From contig NZ_LUUK01000194.1 in the NCBI RefSeq assembly GCF_001644025.1, forward strand, positions 1 through 64,000: a stretch of 64,000 nucleotides of DNA, given 5' to 3'. The notes beneath the pieces were generated by a model. It did no database searches. It saw only the letters and a list, made by a program, of their open reading frames with translations, and was not told where the DNA came from. Below, one piece after another: positions 43,385 to 51,259 of this stretch (within the stretch, counting starts at the first letter, position 1; each line of letters begins with the position of its first letter). The DNA comes from Methylomonas koyamae (GTDB lineage Bacteria; Pseudomonadota; Gammaproteobacteria; Methylococcales; Methylomonadaceae). Position numbers and translations under genes: made by a program.

Positions 43385-44677
43385 TCAACCGTGCTTAAGC
43401 GCAAATGCCATCACGCTGTCGGCCAGACGGCCCGCCTCGGCATCGTCCGCGATCACCGACCAGTAGTAAAGGCAATAGGCGACTTCGCCATAATTGATTT
43501 CCTTGACCTTGCCGAAGAAACTTTCCTGGCCCAGGCCGGTACGCGTATTGCCTTCGGCCGACACTTCGCCGCTAGTCAGAATACGCGGTTTCAACCAAGC
43601 CATACCCAAGCGCACCGCGTCGAACAACTGCTGGCGCAAACGAGCATCGTCGGAATAGGACCAGGCAATTTGCAGATTCATCAATGTGACAGCCTGGTAG
43701 CTACTATCGTGACCGCCCTTTTCGACGAATACGCCATCGCCGCGTTGAGCCGCCACCACGTCGCGCAAAAATCCGTTACCAATCGCAACCAAACTAGGAT
43801 CGTCCAACAATTTGCCGTTCAACTGAAATGCCAGCGCATCAAACACCAGTCGGTTGGCGGTGTGACCATCTTGGCGCAGCATTTCATCGGTATTTTGTCT
43901 AAGCCAAGCCATCGCCTGGCGGACCTTAGGCAACAAAGCTTCCAAGCGCGCTGTATAGGCCGGCTGGCTGTTATCCTCTTTCAGTATCCACAGCATTTGC
44001 CCGTAAGCTTGCAGAAAAAAAGTGTCGGCATTGATCGCCGTGCGCGGCGATGCACCCTGGCCATTATGAAAATATCCGCTCGGATCTTGCTTGCCGAACG
44101 CAAATTCCGCAGCCCGCGCCGCTTTTTCAAACAATTCGGGATTGGCTTCCACCAAAGCCAGCGCCAATACCCAGCCGGCATCGCGCTGAGCCGCGACATC
44201 GGAAAACTCGTCGATATTCCGCCCGGCCGCCCCGCTGGCATCGATACGGCGGGGATTGCCCTTATAGGCTAGAAGTTGGCGAAACGTGGCGTTCGACGCC
44301 AGCGTTCTGATGACGGCACGTTGCGCCTTGACGGGACTAGTGGATAACGGAGAGGTCGCTACCGGCGACTGGATTGCAGCGCTTGGCGCGCCTGCGTCGC
44401 TTTGGGTGGGCTTGGGCTGTTCGAGGGTTTGAAACGTCGCGTCCAGCTCGGAGAGAGCAGCGGCTAATCCGCGCAAATCGTTGTGTTGGCGAGCTTGCTC
44501 GATGGCTTGCACCTGAGCGTCGGTCACTCGCAAATCGAACCCCCGCCGTTTTAACCCTTCGTAATGCTGCTTGAGTTCGTCATAGCGGTCGCGCAAAGCC
44601 CGCTTGTCCAACTCTTCGGCATGCCCGAGCGTCGCAATGCCAAGCAACGCCACAAGCGCCCAACGATACCAATGCAT
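43385..44677 (-). CDS. Secreted protein of unknown function with helical-toroid-like region
   Basis: This 430-aa protein has a signal peptide (WYRWALVALLGIATLGHA). A predicted coiled helical segment (KRALRDRYDELKQHYEGL) follows, then a Pro/Ser-rich linker (about residues 90-120), then a 300-residue region with repeated aromatic helices. That region includes DAGWVLALALVEANPELFEKA, ADTFFLQAYGQMLWIL and INYGEVAYCLYYWSVI. The regularly spaced helices resemble an alpha/alpha toroid of the kind found in polysaccharide-active enzymes, but no catalytic motif is recognised. A GGAGG site nine bases before the ATG supports the start. It may act on the neighbouring glycan; that is inference. Confidence 0.6.
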   Translation of the reverse strand: MHWYRWALVALLGIATLGHAEELDKRALRDRYDELKQHYEGLKRRGFDLRVTDAQVQAIEQARQHNDLRGLAAALSELDATFQTLEQPKPTQSDAGAPSAAIQSPVATSPLSTSPVKAQRAVIRTLASNATFRQLLAYKGNPRRIDASGAAGRNIDEFSDVAAQRDAGWVLALALVEANPELFEKAARAAEFAFGKQDPSGYFHNGQGASPRTAINADTFFLQAYGQMLWILKEDNSQPAYTARLEALLPKVRQAMAWLRQNTDEMLRQDGHTANRLVFDALAFQLNGKLLDDPSLVAIGNGFLRDVVAAQRGDGVFVEKGGHDSSYQAVTLMNLQIAWSYSDDARLRQQLFDAVRLGMAWLKPRILTSGEVSAEGNTRTGLGQESFFGKVKEINYGEVAYCLYYWSVIADDAEAGRLADSVMAFALKHG

Positions 44678-44807
44678 TTATCCATTCCTCCGGAAAAACT
44701 CCGGCGTCCAAGCAAAAAGCACAAGTATAAGTTAAAAATGTGACAATTCCGGTAAAACCAGTATTTTAACGAAATCTTAATAGAGCGACTCTTCTCGTCG
44801 AGAGCGG

Positions 44808-45413
44808 TTAATCTTCCGGCCCAAAGCACTGTGGGTAGTCGTGACAAACCTCGCAGGAGGGCGCCCGACAGACATACAATCCTTCGGCCTCGCAAAGCTG
44901 CTTATATAAAAACTTTTTCCACTTCATATCCTTGCTGTTGCGCGCCACCAATTCCGGAAAATTCCGCAGTAACATATCGGACAAGTCCTTGCGCGACCAT
45001 AATCCGAGATCTTGCCAAAGATGATCGCTGCCCAAGCAAGCCGAAACGATCAACGAGATCAAAATTTCCCGATCGTCGGCTTCGACGGCAAATTGCCGCA
45101 ACAACACTTCCAAATCCTGTTTTTCCAGCATCCTACCGTAATCCAGCACGCTACCGGACACTGCCGTTTCCGCTAACGAATATCCGGAAAAATGCCGCGC
45201 CAGCAACTGCTTGAAATCGTCGGGCTCCAAGCCCATTCGGTCCGGCAACACGCCGTCTCCGACCGCCCAACTGGCGATAATTTGCGCCAGCCAGACGCGA
45301 TTGGGCGTCGGGCTGGCACGGGCCAAAAGATCGTCGCGGATCGCCTGCCTGGACTGGTTTTTTGCCGCCAAATCGGCTTCCGCCGGCGACGCTAGGACGG
45401 GTATGCAACTCAT
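44808..45413 (-). CDS. nifQ: NifQ, molybdenum delivery for FeMo-co
   Basis: This 201-aa protein ends with the NifQ hallmark MKWKKFLYKQLCEAEG followed by CRAPSCEVCHDYPQCFG, the Cys cluster that holds the Mo-Fe-S unit passed to NifEN during FeMo-cofactor synthesis. I chose the ATG at 45413, with GGAGG eight bases upstream. It is the last gene of the nifB-led operon and lies 29 bases after the FeSII-like ferredoxin gene. Family identity is clear. Confidence 0.92.
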   Translation of the reverse strand: MSCIPVLASPAEADLAAKNQSRQAIRDDLLARASPTPNRVWLAQIIASWAVGDGVLPDRMGLEPDDFKQLLARHFSGYSLAETAVSGSVLDYGRMLEKQDLEVLLRQFAVEADDREILISLIVSACLGSDHLWQDLGLWSRKDLSDMLLRNFPELVARNSKDMKWKKFLYKQLCEAEGLYVCRAPSCEVCHDYPQCFGPED

Positions 45414-45442
45414 CGACTTTCCTCCGGCCGGGGTTAACCGAG

Positions 45443-45793
45443 TTAGTATTCGACCCGGATGTCTTCGTCTCTGACTATCATCTGGCAGGCCAGACGCCAC
45501 TCGCATGGCAAATCGTCGACGATCATTTTTTCCAACTCCTCGGCGGTTACCTTACCGACTTCTTTCAACACGGTTTTTTCCTTCTCGGTCAGCGGACCGC
45601 CCATGCGTTGATTTTTTTTGTCGATACTGGTTACCCGCACTAAACAAGTACCGCACTCTCCGTCTTCGCATTCGAAGTTAATCGGAATCTTGTTTTCCAA
45701 AGCCAGTTTCAGCACCGTCTGAGTGTGACTGCCGGCTACCGCGTAAACGGTTTTATCCCGATATTCGGGACTGGTAAAGGTCACTAAAGCCAT
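45443..45793 (-). CDS. FeSII/Shethna-type 2Fe-2S protein (nitrogenase protective ferredoxin)
   Basis: This 116-aa 2Fe-2S ferredoxin-fold protein has cysteines 42, 47, 50 (CEDGECGTC) and 103 (LACQ). The 53-residue span between the third and fourth cysteines is far longer than in ordinary plant-type ferredoxins. With MGGPLTEKEKTVLKEVGKV in that loop, it matches my recollection of Azotobacter vinelandii FeSII, which binds oxidised nitrogenase in an inactive oxygen-stable complex. The position inside the nif operon fits that role. Protection is known for Azotobacter and inferred here. Confidence 0.82.
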   Translation of the reverse strand: MALVTFTSPEYRDKTVYAVAGSHTQTVLKLALENKIPINFECEDGECGTCLVRVTSIDKKNQRMGGPLTEKEKTVLKEVGKVTAEELEKMIVDDLPCEWRLACQMIVRDEDIRVEY

Positions 45794-45814
45794 GTCTGCC
45801 TCCTGTGAAGTGGG

Positions 45815-46114
<300 letters not shown>

Positions 46115-46194
46115 TTAAGGTATTGAAAATAATCCCGAAAACCGCCTAATCTGACGAATCTTCGTTGTGGAGGCCCGATAAGGCCCCCCGATTT

Positions 46195-46304
46195 CCACCG
46201 CCTTTCGACGGTGGATCCACCGATGCGTCCTTGCATCGGCCCGGCCGAAACCCAGGGGCTCCGGCCGAATACTCGGTAAACCGCTTGTGCTGCTCAACAA
46301 GCGG
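46195..46304. repeat. Cluster of four RNA-type hairpins
   Basis: The cluster has four inverted repeats in a row: CCACCG/CGGTGG (46195-46214), CCGATGC/GCATCGG (46220-46239), CGGCCG/CGGCCG (46242-46267) and CCGCTTGT/ACAAGCGG (46281-46304). They occupy most of the 259-base gap between the flavodiiron gene and the ferredoxin gene. They could set mRNA processing or partial termination inside the nif operon. No open frame is credible here. Confidence 0.5.
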
Positions 46305-46361
46305 GACAATCGCTGGCAAGACTCACACGGTCCTGTCCGCGCGGCGCGCGTCGATGTTGTT

Positions 46362-47642
46362 TCAGGCCAAATCGGCGAAATTCACGGTGCGGTTGGCTCG
46401 GGCGCCGGTCAACTCCTGCGCCAGTTCCAAGCCAAAGGCTTTGCATTCCAAAATTTCGTCGTCGGTTGGGATCAGTTTCACCCGCAGACCGGGAATCGGT
46501 ACCCGCAATTTCAGGCCGCGCAGACGGTCCTCGACCAGACGCACGCCTTCGCCGGTCCAGCCGTAGGAGCCAAACACCCCGCCCAACTTGTTTTTTAGAT
46601 TGACCACGGTCAGCGAGGACAACAAATCCCAAATCGGCTTGACCGCGTCGCCGTTGATCGTCGGCGTACCCAGCACCAAGCCGTCGGCTTCTTCGATCAA
46701 ATCGACGAAAGGCGCCACTTCTCCGCCCTCCAGGTCGTACAGCGATACCCGCACGTCCTCGACCTGCATCGCGCCTTGGTAAATCGCTTCCGCCATGCGC
46801 CGGGTATTCCCATAGGAACTGATGTAGAAAATCAGCAGAGTCTTCTGATTGGGGCTGAGCTCGTTATGTAGGGCCGGGCTGGACAACTGCCGGTAGCGCT
46901 GGATGTAATGCTGCGGCCGGTCGCGCAAAATCGGGCCGTGCGTGGGAGCGATCAGCGTCAGCGGCAACGGCTCGATCAGCTCCAGCGCGCGTACCACGTA
47001 TTCCTTGAACGGCCGCATGATGTGCGCGTAGTAATACTCGAACGAGAACCGAAAATCGCCGACGCAATCGTTGTACAAACGCTTGTCGCAAAAATGGCAA
47101 CCGAATACGTCGCCGGAAAACAAGATAGCTTCCTCGGGCGCGTAGGTGCACTGAGTATCCGGCCAGTGCAGGTAAGGTGTGTGCAAAAACTCCAGACTAC
47201 GGTCGCCGAGCGAGACCGAATCGCCGGTCAACACCGGCGTAAAGCTCAACTCGTTCTGTTTCAGCAACCCCTTCAACATCGATTGCGCTTTTTGCGAGAT
47301 GAACAACTGCGCTTGCGGCGCACGCCGCATCAATTCCGGCAGCGCGCCGGTGTGATCCGGTTCCAGATGATTCAGAACGATGACCTTGATTTCCGAATAA
47401 TCGGCCACGCTTTCCAGTCGAGCGAAAAAATCGCCGGCAAAACCTTCCTTCACGGTATCGATGACCGCGACACCTTCGCTGCCGCGAATGATGTAGGCGT
47501 TGTAACTGGTGCCGTTGGCCGTCTTCAGAATGATGTCGAAGGTACGCAGATTGGGATCGAAAGCGCCTATCCAATGCACCCGCTCCGACAACGACACCGC
47601 TACCGGAACGCCGTCATCGTTTTCCAACTTTAGGGTGTTCAT
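46362..47642 (-). CDS. Flavodiiron protein (oxygen/NO reductase)
   Basis: This 426-aa protein has an N-terminal beta-lactamase-fold diiron domain and a C-terminal flavodoxin domain (from about residue 266, TLLIFYISSYGNTRRMAEAI). The expected diiron ligands are present: HLEPDH (His 92, Glu 94, Asp 96), then His 159 in LHWPD, Asp 178 in FSGDVF and His 235 in APTHG. The family reduces oxygen to water or NO to N2O with electrons from rubredoxin or NADH-linked partners. The ATG at 47642 overlaps the nifO stop (ATGA). In a nif operon it most likely lowers oxygen around nitrogenase; that use is inferred. Confidence 0.88.
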   Translation of the reverse strand: MNTLKLENDDGVPVAVSLSERVHWIGAFDPNLRTFDIILKTANGTSYNAYIIRGSEGVAVIDTVKEGFAGDFFARLESVADYSEIKVIVLNHLEPDHTGALPELMRRAPQAQLFISQKAQSMLKGLLKQNELSFTPVLTGDSVSLGDRSLEFLHTPYLHWPDTQCTYAPEEAILFSGDVFGCHFCDKRLYNDCVGDFRFSFEYYYAHIMRPFKEYVVRALELIEPLPLTLIAPTHGPILRDRPQHYIQRYRQLSSPALHNELSPNQKTLLIFYISSYGNTRRMAEAIYQGAMQVEDVRVSLYDLEGGEVAPFVDLIEEADGLVLGTPTINGDAVKPIWDLLSSLTVVNLKNKLGGVFGSYGWTGEGVRLVEDRLRGLKLRVPIPGLRVKLIPTDDEILECKAFGLELAQELTGARANRTVNFADLA

Positions 47643-48061
47643 GGCTTGCACGCCTCGGCGTGGGCCTGCCTAGGACACGTCTCCAAATCCTTGCCGGACG
47701 GTATTTTCAAACCTAGCCAGCGATCGACCTGGGCTTCGTCGAAGCCGCATACCCGAGTGCCGTCGACTTCCATCAGCGGCCGGCGGATCAGCAAAGGCTG
47801 CCCAACCATCAACGCGATCGCCTGTGCTTCATCCAAACTATCCGGATCGATCAAGCCTTGCTTGACGGCCGGCGCACTACGGTTAAACCATTCGGCAACC
47901 GGCATTTCGCCAAAAAACGCCCTCAACAGGTCTGGTTGTTTGGCCCATGGATGCTGCAACAAATCATGCACGACCAACACGTGGCCGGCCGCGTTAAGCA
48001 ACTGCTTCTGCCGGGTGTTGTTCAAACAACCCGGTTTCTCGTAGAAATGGACGATGGCCAT
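47639..48061 (-). CDS. nifO: NifO-like ArsC-family protein
   Basis: This 140-aa thioredoxin-fold protein of the ArsC/Spx family, called nitrogenase-associated protein or NifO, has an N-terminal FYEKPGCLNNTRQKQLL and later GQPLLIRRPLMEV. NifO in Azotobacter influences molybdenum partition between nitrogenase and nitrate assimilation. The gene sits between fdxN and the flavodiiron gene with five bases and a four-base overlap respectively. The start ATG at 48061 begins the conserved fold; the longer open frame upstream is out of context. Confidence 0.82.
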   Translation of the reverse strand: MAIVHFYEKPGCLNNTRQKQLLNAAGHVLVVHDLLQHPWAKQPDLLRAFFGEMPVAEWFNRSAPAVKQGLIDPDSLDEAQAIALMVGQPLLIRRPLMEVDGTRVCGFDEAQVDRWLGLKIPSGKDLETCPRQAHAEACKP

Positions 48062-48066
48062 CGCCG

Positions 48067-48351
48067 TCAATGGGCTTGCAGTTCCGCCATCGCTTCCGCC
48101 ATGCGCTCCGGCGGGATACCGGTCAGCGAACCGGGTGGGTTGATTGCGATGCCTTGCGCGTCGAGTATCGCGCCTTCGATCGGGCAAATGCTGGCGCACT
48201 GGGTATCTTTGTAATCGCCCTCGCACTCGGTGCATTTGCGCGGGTTGATTTTAAAATGCCCGGCCGATTCCGACATATAAATTGCCTTGCTGGGGCACAA
48301 AGGCTCGCAGGCGTAGCAGTTCACGCAGGTTTCAATAATTTTCAATGCCAT
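48067..48351 (-). CDS. fdxN: FdxN-type 2[4Fe-4S] ferredoxin
   Basis: This 94-aa ferredoxin has two cluster motifs: Cys 9, 12, 15, 19 (CVNCYACEPLC) and Cys 40, 43, 52, 56 (CTECEGDYKDTQCASIC). The longer spacing inside the second motif is typical of the FdxN/NifB-associated group. It probably delivers electrons for the NifB reaction. GAGGTG seven bases before the ATG at 48351 supports the start. It follows nifB after 91 bases that contain a strong hairpin. Confidence 0.9.
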   Translation of the reverse strand: MALKIIETCVNCYACEPLCPSKAIYMSESAGHFKINPRKCTECEGDYKDTQCASICPIEGAILDAQGIAINPPGSLTGIPPERMAEAMAELQAH

Positions 48352-48393
48352 GACGTCACCTCTTGGCGAATGTGTGCTGAATGGGCGGGTTAC

Positions 48394-48424
48394 CCGCGTA
48401 CGCAAGCCTTGCTTGCGTACGCGG
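48394..48424. other. Strong hairpin between nifB and fdxN
   Basis: The 14-base arms CCGCGTACGCAAGC (48394-48407) and GCTTGCGTACGCGG (48411-48424) are perfectly complementary with a 3-base loop. On the nifB transcript this would stabilise the 3' end or cause partial termination before fdxN. No T-run follows it in the minus direction. Confidence 0.7.
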
Positions 48425-48442
48425 CGTAAATCCGGTCCGTAG

Positions 48443-49936
48443 TTACGCGGTTGCGCGTTGGTCGTCTTTCACCTCGTCCAACTTGCCGGCGGCGGCCAAT
48501 TCCTTGTACACCGCCATCACCGCATCTTCGATCGGCTCCATCGCGTGCTCGCCGTTAGGCACGATACCGGCTTGCTCCAGCATGTCCCAAGGCTCGTAGC
48601 CGATTTTCGAACACAGCACCACTTCGCAACCTTCCAGCGCCCGGATCGTGCGCTGCAACACGCTTTCGCCGTCGCCGCAAGTCTCGTCGCCGCTGCAATA
48701 CAGATCGGTTTTGCGGTGGCTCATGAAACGCACGCCGTCAGGAGACGCTTCGTAGATCAAGAACTCTTTGGCATGGCCGAAGTGCTGGTTGATCACGCCT
48801 TGGCCGCTGGTGGCGATGGCCATCAATACCGGGCGGGTGTTCAGCTTGGGCTCGTCGGCATGGCTGGCGGCTTTTTCGGCTTTGGCGGCACGTTTGCTGT
48901 GCATTTCCTCGGCAATCGCTTCGTGGATGACCTTGCGTTTTTCCATCGCGGACTGGTAATCGATTTCCATCGCCTCGATTTTGTCCATCGTGAACTCGTC
49001 GCCGCGGTCTTCGCCCAATAGACCGACCGCGTCGGCCCGGCATTGCCGGCAGTGGCGCATCATGTTCATGTCGCCGGAGCAAGAATCCTGCAGGTCCATC
49101 AGTTCGTCTTGGGTCGGACCGCGTTGGCCCATCACGCCGTAGAACGTGCCGTGCTCGGCTTCGGCGATCAGCGGCATCACGTTGTGCAGGAAAGCGCCCT
49201 TGGCTTTGACGATTTTGCTGACTTCAGCCAAATGCTTGTCGTTGACGCCAGGAATCATCACCGAGTTAACCTTGACCAGAATGCCTCTAGCTGTCAGCAT
49301 TTCCAGGCCTTTTTGTTGCTGCTCGATCAAAATCTTCGCGCCTTTCACGCCTTTGATGCGTTTGTTTTCCCAGAAAATCCAAGGATAAATTTGCGCGCCG
49401 ATTTCCGGATCCACACAGTTGATCGTGATCGTGACGTGGTCGATATTGTGTTTGGACAATTCCTCGACCGATTCCGGCAAGGCCAGACCATTGGTCGAAA
49501 CGCACAGCTTGATATCCGGCGCTTCGGCGCTGAGGCGGCGGAAGGTTTCGAAAGTCCGTTCCGGATTGGCCAGCGGGTCGCCGGGGCCGGCGATGCCCAG
49601 CACGGTCATTTGCGGGATATTGGCCGCGACCGCCATGGTTTTCTTCACCGCCTGTTCCGGGGTCAGCAATTCCGAAACCACGCCGGGACGTGATTCGTTA
49701 GAGCAATCGTATTTGCGGTTGCAGTAATGGCACTGGATGTTACAGGCCGGCGCCACCGCCACGTGCATGCGGGCAAAGTAGTGGTGAGCGTCTTCCGAGT
49801 AACACGGATGGTTTTCCACCTTGGAGCGAATCTCGTCCGACAAATGCCCTAGTTGGTCATCGGACGTACCGCAAGAGTGGGAAGAACAGCCGCCTGCGCT
49901 GGCTGCGGGAGTTTCGTTTAATACTGGCAATTCCAT
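48443..49936 (-). CDS. nifB: NifB, FeMo-cofactor core (NifB-co) synthase
   Basis: This radical SAM enzyme joins [4Fe-4S] units and inserts the central carbide to make NifB-co. The 497-aa protein has the radical SAM site CNIQCHYC (Cys 65, 69, 72) after an N-terminal arm with ENHPCYSEDAHHYFARMH, then PGDPLANPERTFETFRRL. A C-terminal NifX-like domain (about 385-490, VLMAIATSGQGVINQHFGHA) follows. The ATG at 49936 has GAGGT a few bases upstream. It is the first gene of the operon, 38 bases downstream of a sigma-54 promoter. Confidence 0.96.
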   Translation of the reverse strand: MELPVLNETPAASAGGCSSHSCGTSDDQLGHLSDEIRSKVENHPCYSEDAHHYFARMHVAVAPACNIQCHYCNRKYDCSNESRPGVVSELLTPEQAVKKTMAVAANIPQMTVLGIAGPGDPLANPERTFETFRRLSAEAPDIKLCVSTNGLALPESVEELSKHNIDHVTITINCVDPEIGAQIYPWIFWENKRIKGVKGAKILIEQQQKGLEMLTARGILVKVNSVMIPGVNDKHLAEVSKIVKAKGAFLHNVMPLIAEAEHGTFYGVMGQRGPTQDELMDLQDSCSGDMNMMRHCRQCRADAVGLLGEDRGDEFTMDKIEAMEIDYQSAMEKRKVIHEAIAEEMHSKRAAKAEKAASHADEPKLNTRPVLMAIATSGQGVINQHFGHAKEFLIYEASPDGVRFMSHRKTDLYCSGDETCGDGESVLQRTIRALEGCEVVLCSKIGYEPWDMLEQAGIVPNGEHAMEPIEDAVMAVYKELAAAGKLDEVKDDQRATA

Positions 49937-49973
49937 GATGAGTACCTCGCTTGGATGGGTTACGAAGTGAGGT

Positions 49974-49989
49974 AGCACAGGCTATGCCA
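49974..49989 (-). promoter_or_regulatory. Sigma-54 promoter of nifB
   Basis: Read on the minus strand it is TGGCATAGCCTGTGCT. The GG and GC dinucleotides have the required ten-base spacing, and both the -24 (TGGCAT) and -12 (GTGCT) elements are near consensus. Transcription would begin near 49963, about 27 bases before the nifB ATG. Confidence 0.78.
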
Positions 49990-50072
49990 GTTCTAAAATA
50001 TCTATAAACCTATGACTTTAAATAACTTTTTTTTCGACAACCCCGATTTGCCCTTGGAAAGGGTCGGCGCAA

Positions 50073-50088
50073 TGTTTGCAACGACACA
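50073..50088. promoter_or_regulatory. NifA upstream activator site (proximal)
   Basis: TGT-N10-ACA is matched exactly (TGT at 50073, ACA at 50086-50088). Its centre is about 117 bases upstream of the predicted nifB transcription start, the usual distance for NifA activation through DNA looping. Confidence 0.68.
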
Positions 50089-50104
50089 AACCCCGGAATC
50101 CATT

Positions 50105-50120
50105 TGTAAGAATTTTTACA
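50105..50120. promoter_or_regulatory. NifA upstream activator site (distal)
   Basis: This is a second exact TGT-N10-ACA (TGT at 50105, ACA at 50118-50120), 32 bases beyond the first, or about three helical turns. It ends eight bases from the stop codon of the HD-GYP gene. Confidence 0.62.
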
Positions 50121-50127
50121 TTGATTT

Positions 50128-51255
50128 TCAAAGGGGATTTGTGGCTGGACCTTGATCGGTGTCCGCATAGCATTCGGCGATCTCCCGAATTTGCGCTTCT
50201 ATCCGAAAAAACTCGGCCAGCATGTCCGGATCGAAATGACCGACATGCTGCTCGCGCATCGTCGCCAACGCCGATTCGTGGGACATCGGCGGTTTGTAGA
50301 CGCGCCGGCTGATTAACGCGTCGTAAACATCGGCGATGGCCATCAAGCGGGCCGGTATCGGAATGGCGTCGCCGGACAAGCCGTGGGGATAACCGGAACC
50401 GTCCCATTTTTCGTGATGACCGTAGGCGATCTGTTTGGCCGCGTCCAAAAAGCCGACCCGCATACCCAATTGTCGTTCGGCGCGTTCGATGGCCTCGCGA
50501 CCCAGCGCCGGATGGGTTTTCATGATCTCGAACTCATCCGGGGTTAGCCGGCCGCGCTTCAGCAAAATCCGATCCGGAATGCCGACCTTGCCGATGTCGT
50601 GCAGCGGCGCCGATTTGCAAAAGATCGCCACATCGGCTTCGTTCAAGCGCCCGGCAAAACGCGGCTGGCTGAGCAGTGCCTCGGCCAGCGCCTTCACATA
50701 AAACTGGGTGCGCCGAATATGATTGCCGGTTTCCGGATCGCGGGTTTCCGCCAACGCGGTAACGACGTGTATCGTGGCATCCTGAATGGCCAGTACTTCC
50801 GCGATACGCCGCCGTATTTCGTTCTCCAGAAAGGCGTTTTGATCGCGCAGAAAATCGGCGGCCGCCTTCAGAGCCAAATGGTTCTTGACCCTGGCCAACA
50901 CGATCGGCGGGCTGACCGGCTTGGCGATGTAATCGACCGCGCCCAGTTCCAAGCCGTATCGTTCGGCTTCTTGCTCGGTCTTCGCGGTAAGAAAGATCAC
51001 CGGAATTTGGGCGGTGCGAACGTCGGCCTTCAACAGCCGGCACACTTCATATCCGTCCATTTCCGGCATCATCACGTCCAGCAAGATCAGGTCGGGCGGC
51101 CCGTCGCCGGCGGCGATCCTTAAACCGTGCGGACCGCTGCCCGCCACCTTGACCCGGTAATAAGGCTTTAACAAGCCACTGATCAACACCAGATTGTCCG
51201 GCGTATCGTCGACTACCAGCACGGTTGGGCGTATCAATCGTTCGTTGGATCGCAT
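50128..51255 (-). CDS. Response regulator with HD-GYP phosphodiesterase domain
   Basis: This 375-aa protein has a receiver domain (residues about 12-125, phosphoacceptor Asp in LILLDVMMPEMDGYE, Lys in AKPVSP) joined to an HD-GYP domain (about 155-350). The HD-GYP domain has HDIGKVGIPDRILLKRG and the GYP motif in GSGYPHGLSG. HD-GYP enzymes hydrolyse cyclic di-GMP. It lies five bases after a hybrid histidine kinase, its likely partner. Its stop is only eight bases from the nifB activator sites, but it does not share the nifB promoter. Confidence 0.92.
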   Translation of the reverse strand: MRSNERLIRPTVLVVDDTPDNLVLISGLLKPYYRVKVAGSGPHGLRIAAGDGPPDLILLDVMMPEMDGYEVCRLLKADVRTAQIPVIFLTAKTEQEAERYGLELGAVDYIAKPVSPPIVLARVKNHLALKAAADFLRDQNAFLENEIRRRIAEVLAIQDATIHVVTALAETRDPETGNHIRRTQFYVKALAEALLSQPRFAGRLNEADVAIFCKSAPLHDIGKVGIPDRILLKRGRLTPDEFEIMKTHPALGREAIERAERQLGMRVGFLDAAKQIAYGHHEKWDGSGYPHGLSGDAIPIPARLMAIADVYDALISRRVYKPPMSHESALATMREQHVGHFDPDMLAEFFRIEAQIREIAECYADTDQGPATNPL

Positions 51256-51259
51256 GGCG

